40,000 bases of DNA, taken from contig JAQGDQ010001082.1 in the NCBI GenBank assembly GCA_030141605.1, positions 19,289-59,288 of the forward strand, written 5' to 3'. Position numbers and translations under genes: made by a program. Source of the DNA: Tubiluchus corallicola (lineage: Eukaryota; Priapulida; Priapulimorpha; Priapulimorphida; Tubiluchidae). Below, in pieces: positions 32,400 to 40,000 of this stretch (its first letter is position 1; each line of letters opens with the position of its first letter). The notes under the pieces are model-generated. The model saw only the letters and a list, made by a program, of their open reading frames with translations. It was not told the origin of the DNA and made no database searches.

Positions 32400-33357
32400 T
32401 AGCTTTTACAATCAAAGAATCAAACAACACAATCATTAACAAGTCACGAGGAATTATATTATAATAACTATACTAGCAGGTACAATCACAGAATCAAATA
32501 ACATAATTATTATCAATACTAAAATACCACTATACTAAAACTCAGCGGTACAATTAGCCTGGATAGCCCACAGGTCTAAATGTTCAAGGTAGACCTGTCT
32601 TACACAGCTTAAATACAGAAAACTAGAACACTATTAATGTAAAAGGTCATTCAGAAGCAAATAACATAAATATTAACAAGTCATAAGCAATTGTATTAGG
32701 TAACTTTACTAAAATACGGCGGAACAATTAGCCTGACTAGCCCACAGGTCTAAATGTTCAAGGTAGACCTGTCTTACATAGCTTAAATACAGAAAACTAG
32801 AACACTATTAATGTAAAAGGTCATTCAGAAGCAAATAACATAAATATTAACAAGTCATAAGCAATTGTATTAGGTAACTTTACTAAAACACAGCGGAACA
32901 ATTAGCCTGACTAGCCCACACGTCTAAATGTTCAAGATAGACCTGTCGTACACAGCTTAAATACAGAAAACTAGAACCCTATTAATGTAAAAGGTCATTC
33001 AGAAGCAAATAACATAAATATTAACAAGTGACGAGCAATTATATTAGGTAACTTTACTAAAACACAGTGGAACAATTAGCCTGGCTAGCCCGCAGGTCAA
33101 AATGTTCAAGGTAGACCTGTGTTACACAGCTTAAATACAGAAAACTAGAACACTATTAATGTAAAAGGTCATTCAGAAGCAAATAACATAAATATTAACA
33201 AGTCATAAGCAATTGTATTAGGTAACTATATTAAAACACAGCGGAACAATTAGCCTGACTAGCCACAGGTCTAAATGTTCAAGGTAGACCTGTCTTACAC
33301 AGCTTAAACACAGAAAACTAGAGCACTATTAATGTAAAAGGTCATTCAGAAGCAAAT
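32400..33357. repeat. 174-bp tandem repeat, about 5 copies
   Basis: ACAATTAGCCTG recurs at 32550, 32724, 32898, 33072 and 33246, exactly 174 bp apart each time. Each unit contains the inverted repeat CAGGTCT ... AGACCTG (13-nt spacer) and TAATGTAAAAGGTCATTCAG. A half-copy with more divergence precedes at about 32400-32549. The even period with few indels suggests recent homogenisation. Confidence 0.95.
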
Positions 33358-33700
33358 ACGTGCAGTGAGATTAGAGGGATATTTAAGCTATATCAATGCT
33401 GTAACAAGCCTAAAAAAGGGAGGGAATGAGATGAAAAAAAATGTAATATTCACAAGTGAAGTTAATCAAACGCGAAGTAATTATGAGACGAACTTCGCGT
33501 CAACAATAACAGATTTTTACAGCATGATACACCAGTTTTTGAAAATTCTATTGTTGAAGCTCGAGAAATTAATTGACCCACTTCTTTTTTTATTTAGCTC
33601 CTTTGACTGGATTGGCCTCATCAACACTTTTTATTTGATAGGCTACATGGTACTATTCGTAGACTTTCGATGCATTTCTGTTCCCTACCCCCATTTTTCG
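33358..33700. other. Intergenic sequence with inverted repeat and an unsupported ORF
   Basis: A 116-codon plus-strand ORF (33365-33715) starts in the last repeat unit, has no recognisable domain and ends in sequence shared with a dispersed repeat, so I do not call it a gene. A perfect 9-bp inverted repeat is present: ACGCGAAGT at 33470-33478 and ACTTCGCGT at 33492-33500. Confidence 0.4.
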
Positions 33701-34080
33701 ATTTTTGCCCCCTAGCGGGATCGCGGATTATCTGTTCTCGTTGCACCCTGCACAATCCGATCTGCCACATCGAGATCTTTCCTTTGATACGCCACAAGGT
33801 AATATTCCGAGACACTTGATGCATTTCTGCTCCCAATCCACAATTTTTGTTTTTTTTCCTTTGACCGTGTGCACCACGTCACAACTGAACAGATTTGAAC
33901 TAAGTGGTACAGCACCGCTTTTTGTGCAACACGTTTCCGTGATAAAAGTGCCAGTGCGCATCTAACTAGCAAATGGCGAAATGCATTTCCACTCTGTGGA
34001 GTAAATTCTTCACTAAGTCATTCTTAAAAAATAGTATTTTGCCTTTCAATAATTATAGGGTACATTGTTTTGAACTGTAG
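33660..34080 (+). mobile_element. Dispersed repeat A, copy 3 (inverted), with duplicated flank
   Basis: From about 33880 the plus strand, GAACTAAGTGGTACAGCACC, then TTTTTGTGCAACACGTTTC, TCTAACTAGCAAATG and TCACTAAGTCATTC, matches the reverse complement of 20228-20520. Before it, TGATGCATTTCTG-TCCC-A occurs twice about 150 bp apart (33668 and 33816). Overlapping ORFs on both strands reflect the same repeat. No coding function is recognised. Confidence 0.6.
33706..33719 (-). promoter_or_regulatory. CTCF-like motif
   Basis: The plus strand reads TGCCCCCTAGCGGG and the minus strand CCCGCTAGGGGGCA. This matches the CTCF core CCASYAGRKGGCR at all positions except A to G at the third. No flanking evidence for use. 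Confidence 0.4.
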
Positions 34081-34084
34081 GATC

Positions 34085-34210
34085 CTCAGCGCCGATTCAC
34101 AGGAAAAGTGTTTCCCAGATAACTTTTCACAGAAAATACATTTCCCATAAAACATTTTTTCTGGAAAACTCCTAACTTTCACAGAAAAAGCATTTCCCGG
34201 AAACATTTTT
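34085..34210. repeat. Short imperfect GGAAA/TTTCC repeats
   Basis: TTCACAGAAAA-CATTTCCC-like segments recur three times (about 34097, 34126 and 34168), giving a minus-strand ORF of repeating FSVK/FCEK blocks that is not a gene. Confidence 0.6.
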
Positions 34211-34304
34211 TAACACAAAAAACACGGTTGCGTCTTTGACTGATAATTCTTCTATCCTATTAGGATAAACCTTGCAATTTTTCTTTTCCATTTCCATCTC
34301 TTCT

Positions 34305-34680
34305 ATTGCAGGTCAAACAAATTAAGTCCCTATCAGCATTTAAAACAAAATTAAAATCACTAATATTGACGAGATATGAAATACCATCACACCAGTACGA
34401 CAACATAGACACTAATTCAGAATTTATATATCCACGGCCATATTAATTAAATCATAGTTTTTTCATTTTTTTCTGCATAGTTGTAAATATGTTTGATTTT
34501 ATTCGTCGTTACTTTCCATTACTGCACAGTAGTTTAGATTGCACTGACGCATTTGCCTTTACCAGTGTAAGTTTTTATTAACTAACACTGATTGATCATC
34601 TCTGTAAAGTTTTTATCAGTGATTACCAATGTATTTTAATGGCAAATAAACATTATTATATATATATATTTGTATCTCCC
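34305..34680 (+). mobile_element. Probable non-LTR retrotransposon 3' end
   Basis: The frame 34312-34446 reads VKQIKSLSAFKTKLKSLILT and ends at TAA after about 44 codons. The pattern resembles the Lys-rich I-x-S-L-x-x-FK-x-x-LK segment that closes CR1/jockey-like RT proteins. About 200 bp of AT-rich sequence with AATAAA at 34645-34650 and a TA-rich tail follows, as in a 3' UTR. The conserved LWN-LP block is missing upstream. Instead a pyrimidine tract and TTGCAG precede the frame, so a terminal exon of an unknown host gene is an alternative. Confidence 0.45.
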
Positions 34681-34748
34681 TATTTATCTCCCTCTGTTCC
34701 TACCCCCTTTCATGGCTAAAGAGTGTAGTTCTTAGTCCGTGGTAAAGA

Positions 34749-34758
34749 GTTTATAAAC
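34749..34758 (+). promoter_or_regulatory. Possible TATA box of the BTB gene
   Basis: GTTTATAAAC, with TATAAA at 34752-34757, lies about 200 bp upstream of the BTB start codon. A transcription start near 34780-34785 would leave a 5' UTR of about 170 nt with no need for an intron. The motif is palindromic and common in AT-rich DNA, so this is weak. Confidence 0.3.
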
Positions 34759-34957
34759 CGAGTACAAAGATTACAGTTTGTTGTTTGTACAAGACGAGGC
34801 AGCGTTGACGGTATGTTTACCTTTAATGTGCTGTATAACATGGAACTGATAAAAAGTACAAAGTTGAAGTTACTTCATCTCGTGTCTGTAGCTACACCAG
34901 CCATTCATACACGTTCTCAATAAGCAGAAGAGGTCAGAAAATTCCATTCGGTAAGAA

Positions 34958-36262
34958 ATGGCAGCTTCATTAGACGAGCCGCAAACTCCAGCTGAAATTG
35001 TTGATGCGATGGGCGACTGGAACGAGAGATACGATTATGTTTTTGGAAACGAAGATTTTCAGGAATTATGTGATGTAACTTTTTCAGTTGGTGAAACCAT
35101 CATCAACGCTAGTCGGTACGTACTTGCACTTAGGAGTGACGTTTTTAAGAGGATGCTGTTTGGGCCGCTGTGTCATAAACTTGGTGATGTCATACCAATA
35201 ACAGACGTTGAACCTGAAGTGTTCCTGCTGCTTTTGAGGTTCATTTATACTGACAAAGCTGAATTAACTAGTGATAATGTTCTTCAAGTACTTTACACAG
35301 CTAAAAAGTACAACATTCGTGAACTTGAAAAGATGGCTGTTGATATTCTTAAATGTAACATTACAGCTGATAATGCTAGCACCATTCTGACAGCAGCTTG
35401 CTTCTACGAAATGCTGGACGTAGAGATGAAGTGTTTGGAGGTCATTATCGCCAAGACAGAAGCAGTTATAAAGTCTGACAGTTTTACCTCCTTGAGCTAC
35501 GACAACTTATTGAGGATTGTCAAACTTGATGAACTGACAATTAGTGAAGAGGGGAAACTATTTGATGCAGTTTTAAGATGGGCTGATGCTGAATGTGAAC
35601 GAAAGAAACTAGAACAAGACACGTTTAACAAGAGAGAAGTTTTGCGTGACATTTTGTTTCAGGTGAGATTTCCGACCATGTGTCATGAACTATTCATCAG
35701 AGGACCAGTAGCAACTGGAATACTAAATGACAAGGAACAACTGAATGTTTTGATCAATCAGTTTCAAGGAGGGACTTCAGAGTCAATATTTCCTAAAACG
35801 CAACGAAACTACGCAGAAGTCGTGTCAGTCATGTGTACTGAATATTTTGAAAAAATGAATGATTTTACAATAAGAGCGTGTCCATTTCTCATATCAGAAG
35901 TGTTTGCAATCACTGGTAATGCTGATAACCTTGTGATTAGTCTTTCCAGCTGTAATGACGACACCTGCTCCAAAACAGTAGATAATCGTGCTAAAGGCTG
36001 TTGCATGGAATTACACATTGTTCGCTGTTCCACTTCTACTAGTCACAGAATATTTAAGAACAGTTATATTGAAGTGATTAACAATAATCCACAAAGGTCA
36101 TTAATAACTTTTCTAGACAAAGATATACATATAGGTGCAGGGGAAAGTGTGTGCTGGTTTCAGAGTAATATTGCACAGTTTGAAACCATCATGGACCCCG
36201 CCTCCGGGTTTATTAATGATGGAAAAATTCGCATAAAAGTTATGATGCTGCTTAGAAGATGA
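34958..36262 (+). CDS. Intronless BTB-BACK protein (BTBD1/2/3/6-like), 434 aa
   Basis: A single open frame with a BTB/POZ domain at about residues 28-135 and a BACK domain at about 140-250. BTB marks are CDVTFSVGETIINASRYVLA, DVFKRMLFG, DVEPEVFLLLLRFIYTD and VLQVLYTAKKY. BACK marks are SEEGKLFDAVLRWADAECER and the VRFPTM strand. This order is that of the BTBD1/2/3/6 group, whose members recruit substrates to cullin-3 ubiquitin ligases. The His of the usual AHKxVLAxxS is Ser here (ASRYVLALRS). Residues 271-434 sit where relatives carry a PHR domain but are too diverged for me to assign, and the protein is shorter than vertebrate relatives. The ATG has a purine at -3 and nothing upstream extends the frame. 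The lack of introns suggests a retro-derived or lineage-expanded copy. It stays open while two downstream copies decay, which argues for function. Confidence 0.88.
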   Translation: MAASLDEPQTPAEIVDAMGDWNERYDYVFGNEDFQELCDVTFSVGETIINASRYVLALRSDVFKRMLFGPLCHKLGDVIPITDVEPEVFLLLLRFIYTDKAELTSDNVLQVLYTAKKYNIRELEKMAVDILKCNITADNASTILTAACFYEMLDVEMKCLEVIIAKTEAVIKSDSFTSLSYDNLLRIVKLDELTISEEGKLFDAVLRWADAECERKKLEQDTFNKREVLRDILFQVRFPTMCHELFIRGPVATGILNDKEQLNVLINQFQGGTSESIFPKTQRNYAEVVSVMCTEYFEKMNDFTIRACPFLISEVFAITGNADNLVISLSSCNDDTCSKTVDNRAKGCCMELHIVRCSTSTSHRIFKNSYIEVINNNPQRSLITFLDKDIHIGAGESVCWFQSNIAQFETIMDPASGFINDGKIRIKVMMLLRR

Positions 36263-36570
36263 AAGGAACATCATTTATTGGACCTGACGATTACGATTGA
36301 TGTTTTGTAGACTGTTAATTTTTTGCATCCCATATGTTGGCGCCCAATTTGAAGAAGTAAGTCGATTTGCCAAGATTGCTTATGGTCAGCATAACAACGT
36401 CACAGATAATCTCTAGCGTATGAATTGGTCAACATTTTGACATTGGCATAAGCATTAGAAGCTTTTGACGCTATGCAACGTCATTCTTGGACTAGATTCC
36501 TCCATGGTGGTAAGCCAATAACAGAATCAAAACTCCTAGTTGAAATTCATACCCATCTCAATCTCGTCGT
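36263..36570. other. 3' flank of the BTB gene
   Basis: No AATAAA is visible before the microsatellites; the first is at 36861-36866, about 600 nt past the stop. No other feature is seen. Confidence 0.5.
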
Positions 36571-36574
36571 GTTG

Positions 36575-36579
36575 GAGTT

Positions 36580-36648
<69 letters not shown>

Positions 36649-36814
36649 GCTGCTGCTGCTGCTGCTACTGTTGCTCTTGATGTATGATGTAGATAGATGG
36701 ATGGATGGATGGATGGATGGATGGATGGATGGATGGACGGACGGACGGACGGACGGACGGACGGACGGACGGACGGACGGACAGACAGACAGACAGACAG
36801 ACGGACAGACAGAC

Positions 36815-36855
<41 letters not shown>
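36575..36855. repeat. Compound microsatellite: GTT, GCT, then GGAT/GGAC/AGAC/GATA
   Basis: (TTG)n from 36575 to about 36650 shifts to (CTG)n, then after a short spacer to tetranucleotides that change stepwise by single bases: ATGG, ACGG, ACAG, GATA. It separates the intact BTB gene from its pseudogene copies. ORFs on both strands are artefacts. Confidence 0.97.
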
Positions 36856-36857
<2 letters not shown>

Positions 36858-36926
36858 CTTAATAAACTGGCATCTAGCGAACAGGTGAAAACTATTTGCG
36901 AAAGAAACCAGAGCAAAGTGTTTTCA

Positions 36927-37280
36927 ACAAGACAGAAGCTGTTATAAACTCCCACAGTTTTGCTTCCATGAGCTACGATGACGTATTGAGGATTGTCAAA
37001 CTTCATGAACTGACAGCGAGTGAAGAGGGCAAACTATTTGATGCAGTTCTAAGATGGGCTGATGCTGAATGTGAACGAAAGAAACTAGAACAAAACACGT
37101 TCATCAAGAGGGAAGTTGTCATGAACTATTCATCCGAGGACCAGTAGCAACTGGAATACTAAATGACAAGGAACAACTGAATGTTTTGATCAATCAGTTT
37201 CAAGGAGGGACTTCAGAGTCAATAGTTCCTAAAACGCAAAGAGGTGTCGTGTCAGTCATGTGGGCTGCACCTATTGAAAA
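36927..37280 (+). pseudogene. BTB-BACK pseudogene copy A (partial)
   Basis: Highly similar to bases 35452-35850 of the intact gene. It begins at the KTEAVI codons, keeps SEEGKLFDAVLRWADAECER, then lacks about 45 bp (parent about 35641-35685), which gives KREVVMNYSSEDQ and a stop at 37147. Parental sequence continues in another frame through ATGILNDKEQLNVLINQFQG to GTGTCGTGTCAGTCATGTGG. At that point it holds one unexpanded version of the segment that forms the minisatellite in copy B. The BTB domain and C-terminus are missing. Confidence 0.9.
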
Positions 37281-37289
37281 GAGAGAAGT

Positions 37290-37355
37290 GTTGCGCGACA
37301 TTTTGTTTCAGGTCACACTTTGGGAAGTCTGATCTGAAACAAAATGTCGCCCAAC
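37290..37355. repeat. Fold-back inverted repeat, 22-bp arms (1 mismatch)
   Basis: GCGACATTTTGTTTCAG at 37295-37311 is exactly inverted at 37334-37350 (CTGAAACAAAATGTCGC). With one mismatch the arms extend to 37290 and 37355, and the spacer is 22 nt. Both arms derive from the same parental coding segment (about 35643-35663), so this is an inverted duplication made within the pseudogene. Confidence 0.92.
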
Positions 37356-37499
37356 ATTTTTCACACAATGTACAATGTATCCAGAGTTATTCACCAAAGG
37401 AGCAGTGGTGATTCGATTGTTAAATGACAAGGAGCAACTGAATGTTTTCATCAGAAAGAAACTCCAGAGTCAGTATTTCCTAAAACACGAAGAAACTTT

Positions 37500-38753
37500 G
37501 CTGAAGTCACGTGAGTCAAGTGTGCTGAACCTGCTGAAGTCACGTGAGTCATGTGTGCTGAACCTGCTGAAGTCATGTGAGTCATGTGTGCTGAACCTGC
37601 TGAAGTCACGTGAGTCAAGTGTGCTGAACCTGCTAAAGTCACGTGAGTCATGTCTGCTGAACCTGTTGAAGTCACGTGAGTCATGTGTGCTGAACCTGCT
37701 GAAGTCACGTGAGTCATGTGTGCTGAACCTGCTGAAGTCACGTGAGTCATGTGTGCTGAACCTGCTGAAGTCATGTGAGTCATGTGTGCTGAACCTGCTG
37801 AAGTCACGTGACTCATGTGTGCTGAACCTGCTTAAGTCACGTGAGTCAAGTGTGCTGAACCTGCTGAAGTCATGTGAGTCAAGTGTGCTGAACTTGCTGA
37901 AGTCACATATGTCAAGTGTGCTGAACCTGCTGAAGTCACGTGAGTCATGTGTGCTGAGCCTGCTGAAGTCACGTGAGTCATGTGTGTTGAATCTGCTAAA
38001 GTCACGTGAGTCAAGTGTGCTGAACCTGCTGAAGTCACGTGAGTCATGTGTGCTGAACCTGCTGAAGTCACGTGAGTCATGTGTGCTGAACCTGCTGAAG
38101 TCACGTGAGTCATGTCTGCTGAACCTGCTGAAGTCACGTGAGTCAAGTGTGCTGAACCTGCTGAAGTCACGTGAGTCATGTGAGCTGAACCTGCTGAAGT
38201 CACGTGAGTCATGTGAGCTGAACCTGCTGAAGTCACGTTAGTCATGTCTGCTGAACCTGCTGAAGTCACGTGAGTCATGTGTGCTGAACCTGCTTAAGTC
38301 ACGTATGTCATGTCTGCTGAACCTGCTGAAGTCACGTGAGTCAAGTGTGCTGAACCTGCTTAAGTCACGTATGTCATGTGTGCTGAACCTGCTGGAGTCA
38401 CGTGAGTCATGTGTGCTGAACCTGCTGAAGTCACGTGAGTCATGTCTGCTGAACCTGCTGAAGTCACGTGAGTCATGTGTGCTGAACCTGCTTAAGTCAC
38501 GTATGTCAAGTGTGCTGAACCTGCTGAAGTCACGTGAGTCAAGTGTGCTGAACCTGCTGAAGTCACGTGATTCATGTGTGCTGAACCTGTTGAAATCACG
38601 TGAGTCATGTGTGCTGAACCTGCTGAAGTCACGTGAGTCATGTCTGCTGAACCTGCTGAAGTCACGTGAGTCAAGTGTGCTGAACCTGCTAAAGTCACGT
38701 GAGTCATGTCTGCTGAACCTGCTAAAGTCACGTGAGTCATGTCTGCTGAACCT
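37500..38753 (+). repeat. 33-bp minisatellite derived from BTB-BACK coding sequence, 38 units
   Basis: The array is 1,254 bp long, which is exactly 38 x 33. The consensus begins GCTGAAGTCACGTGAGTCAT and ends GTGTGCTGAACCT. It aligns to parental bases 35813-35845 (GCAGAAGTCGTGTCAGTCAT then GTGTACTGAATAT, residues AEVVSVMCTEY). Flanks are parental too: TTTCCTAAAACACGAAGAAA before and GCTGAAAAAATTAACAG after. In the parental frame each unit contains TGA. In the shifted frame it reads LLKSRESCVLN, open for 22 units. Variants (AAGT/ATGT, TCTG/TGTG, ACGTATGTCA, TGAGCTG) are interspersed. Confidence 0.95.
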
Positions 38754-38963
38754 GCTGAAAAAATTAACAGTTTAGAAATAAGAGAACGTGAATTTCTTAT
38801 ATCAGAAAAGATTGTAGTCATTGTTAATGCTGATAAGCTTGTCCATTCGCCCTTTCAGATGTAATGATAATTTGTGCTTCAATACTGGAGATAAACGTGC
38901 TACAGACTGTTGCTTGAATTTACGAGTTGGTCCCTCTTCTACTTCTAGTTTTCGTAGCGTGTG

Positions 38964-39776
38964 TAAGAACAGTTTAATCAAATCAAATCAAATCAGATCA
39001 ATCTATTTATTTCACTCCAGCAATACATCAACATACAATATTATTGAAACAAAAAGAAACAGTATAGGTAAAAAACGTTGATGAAGTCAAATTAACCAAG
39101 TAAATGTGTATGACACCTAGAAATGAGTGAATGAAAGAATGGTTAGGGTCAGAAGAAATGATGGAATGGAAAAAATAGGAAGATTAGGTATAGGAAGAAG
39201 GAAGGGAAGGAAGGATGAGTGAATGAAGGAATAGTTAGGGTCAGAAGAAATGATGGAATGGAAAAAACAGTAAGATTAGAGATAGGAAGAACGAAGGGAG
39301 GGGAGGATGAGTGAACAAAAATATGGTTAGAGTCAGAAGAAATGATGGAATGGAAAAAATAGTAAGATTAGGGATAGGAAGAAGGAAGGGAAGGAAGGAT
39401 GAGTGAATGAAAGAATGGTTAGGGTCAGAAGAAATGATGGAATGGAAAAAATAGTAAGATTAGGGATAGGAAGAAGGAAGGGAAGGAAGGATGAGTGTAT
39501 GAAAGAATGGTTAGGGTCAGAAGAAATGATAGAATGGAAAAAATAGTATGATTAGAGATAGGAAGAAGGAAAAGAGGAGAAGAAACGACCACAGTGTATG
39601 TTTAATTTACATAGAGGTATATTAAAATAGCATTATAATTGATTGGAGGCCATATATTGCGACTGCATGAGACATAGAAGCATTAAAATTATAATATATC
39701 ATAAGTATGAATCAAAAATGGTTTTTTTCAAGTACTTTTTGAAACTATAAATGGTTTTGTGTATTTTTAAGAAGTT
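38964..39776 (-). mobile_element. Retroposon-like insert with likely target-site duplication
   Basis: The insert at 38975-39767 interrupts the pseudogene between the parental codons for KNS and YIE. It is flanked by TAAGAACAGTT (38964-38974) and TAAGAAGTT (39768-39776), a target-site duplication that has since lost two bases in one copy. On the minus strand its end is GGAGTGAAATAAATAGATTG followed by TTTGA-type pentamers, the simple-repeat 3' tail of a non-LTR retroelement. No ORF for RT is present, so it is a truncated or non-autonomous copy. Confidence 0.65.
39125..39585. repeat. 92-bp tandem repeat, 5 copies, inside the insert
   Basis: GAGTGAATGAAAGAATGGTT starts units at 39125, 39217, 39309, 39401 and 39493, exactly 92 bp apart, with TCAGAAGAAATGATGGAATG and purine-rich AGGAAGAAGGAAGGGAAGGA inside. 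The strand is almost pure purine. Confidence 0.95.
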
Positions 39777-39945
39777 GTATTGAAGTGATTACCAATAATG
39801 CATAAAGGTCTTTCAGAGCTTTTCTAGATGATGATATTTGAAGATGATGAAGGGATGTGCTGGTTTCAGAACGATATCGCGCAGTTTAACACATTTCTGC
39901 ACTTTCTTTCTGATTTATTTGTAGGGAATTTCGTCAAGTATCTCG

Positions 39946-40000
39946 TTGGTCACGTGACCACGGGCACTCACCTGTGCAGATCTGTTTCTACCTGGGCAAG
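39946..40000. other. Right window edge, unassigned
   Basis: Past the end of pseudogene similarity there are only about 55 bp, including GGTCACGTGACC, a palindromic E-box. No gene is seen. Confidence 0.4.

Larger units (their letters stand above)
37281..39945 (+). pseudogene. BTB-BACK pseudogene copy B, split by minisatellite and retroposon
   Basis: Begins with GAGAGAAGTGTTGCGCGACA, matching the parent from about 35633, then a fold-back, then MYPELFTKGAVVIRLLNDKE QLNVFI (parent residues 241-266) from 37375. A small deletion shifts the frame. The 38-unit array follows, and parental sequence resumes at GCTGAAAAAATTAACAG and runs through CTTATATCAGAA, AATGCTGATAAGCTTGT and TGTAAGAACAGTT. An insert occupies 38975-39767. 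The match then continues at 39768 with TGTATTGAAGTGATTACCAA and GTGCTGGTTTCAGAACGATA, fading near 39945, so the copy spans almost to the parental stop. It has many frameshifts and stops. Confidence 0.9.

Noticed and set aside
33365-33715. 116-codon plus-strand ORF
   Set aside because: It starts in a tandem repeat, ends in a dispersed repeat, and has no recognisable domain or splice context.
37451-38821. Minus-strand ORFs repeating THVTSAGSAHM
   Set aside because: The 33-bp repeat contains no stop in this antisense frame. It is antisense to parental coding sequence and has no independent support.

Overview
The window is eukaryotic nuclear DNA from an animal, most likely an invertebrate. It is AT-rich and gene-poor. 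Long introns with GT/AG sites carry a protein conserved across animals, and there are non-LTR retrotransposon and pogo/Tigger relics. I see no operons and no prokaryotic genes. The phylum cannot be fixed from the sequence alone.

Region 1 (1 to about 22,750, minus strand) is the 5' half of a nuclear receptor gene orthologous to NR2E3/PNR (NR2E family; the worm member is FAX-1). Four coding exons join in phase: 22433-22370 (start codon, with an in-frame stop just upstream), 13568-13271 (N-terminal arm and first zinc finger), 11480-11377 (second zinc finger) and 4115-3906 (post-DBD extension and start of the ligand-binding region). Together they encode 225 residues. The rest of the ligand-binding domain was not found and should lie left of the window. 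Introns 1-3 are about 8.8, 1.8 and 7.3 kb, and intron 4 exceeds 3.9 kb. They are packed with unrelated tandem arrays (23, 25, 37, 39, 88 bp and others), pentanucleotide and trinucleotide tracts, and transposon relics.

Region 2 (about 22,750-34,950) is intergenic. It holds more tandem arrays (51, 80, 145, about 160, 37, 28 and 174 bp; a CACTA pentamer tract), copies of an unrecognised roughly 590-bp dispersed repeat, a retrotransposon-like 3' end, and a few repeat-free islands that may be regulatory.

Region 3 (34,958-40,000, plus strand) has an intact, single-exon BTB-BACK gene of 434 codons, followed by two rearranged pseudogene copies of it. The main discovery candidate is in the second copy. 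A 1,254-bp minisatellite, exactly 38 units of 33 bp, is an expansion of 33 bp of the BTB-BACK coding sequence (codons 286-296 of the intact neighbour). Parental sequence resumes on both sides. Each unit has a stop in the original frame, and most units carry a CACGTG E-box fused to a TGAGTCA AP-1-like site. The same pseudogene was later split by a roughly 0.8-kb retroposon-like insert with a likely target-site duplication, and that insert contains its own 92-bp array.

The nuclear receptor and BTB genes show no sign of working together. They are divergent neighbours about 12.5 kb apart.
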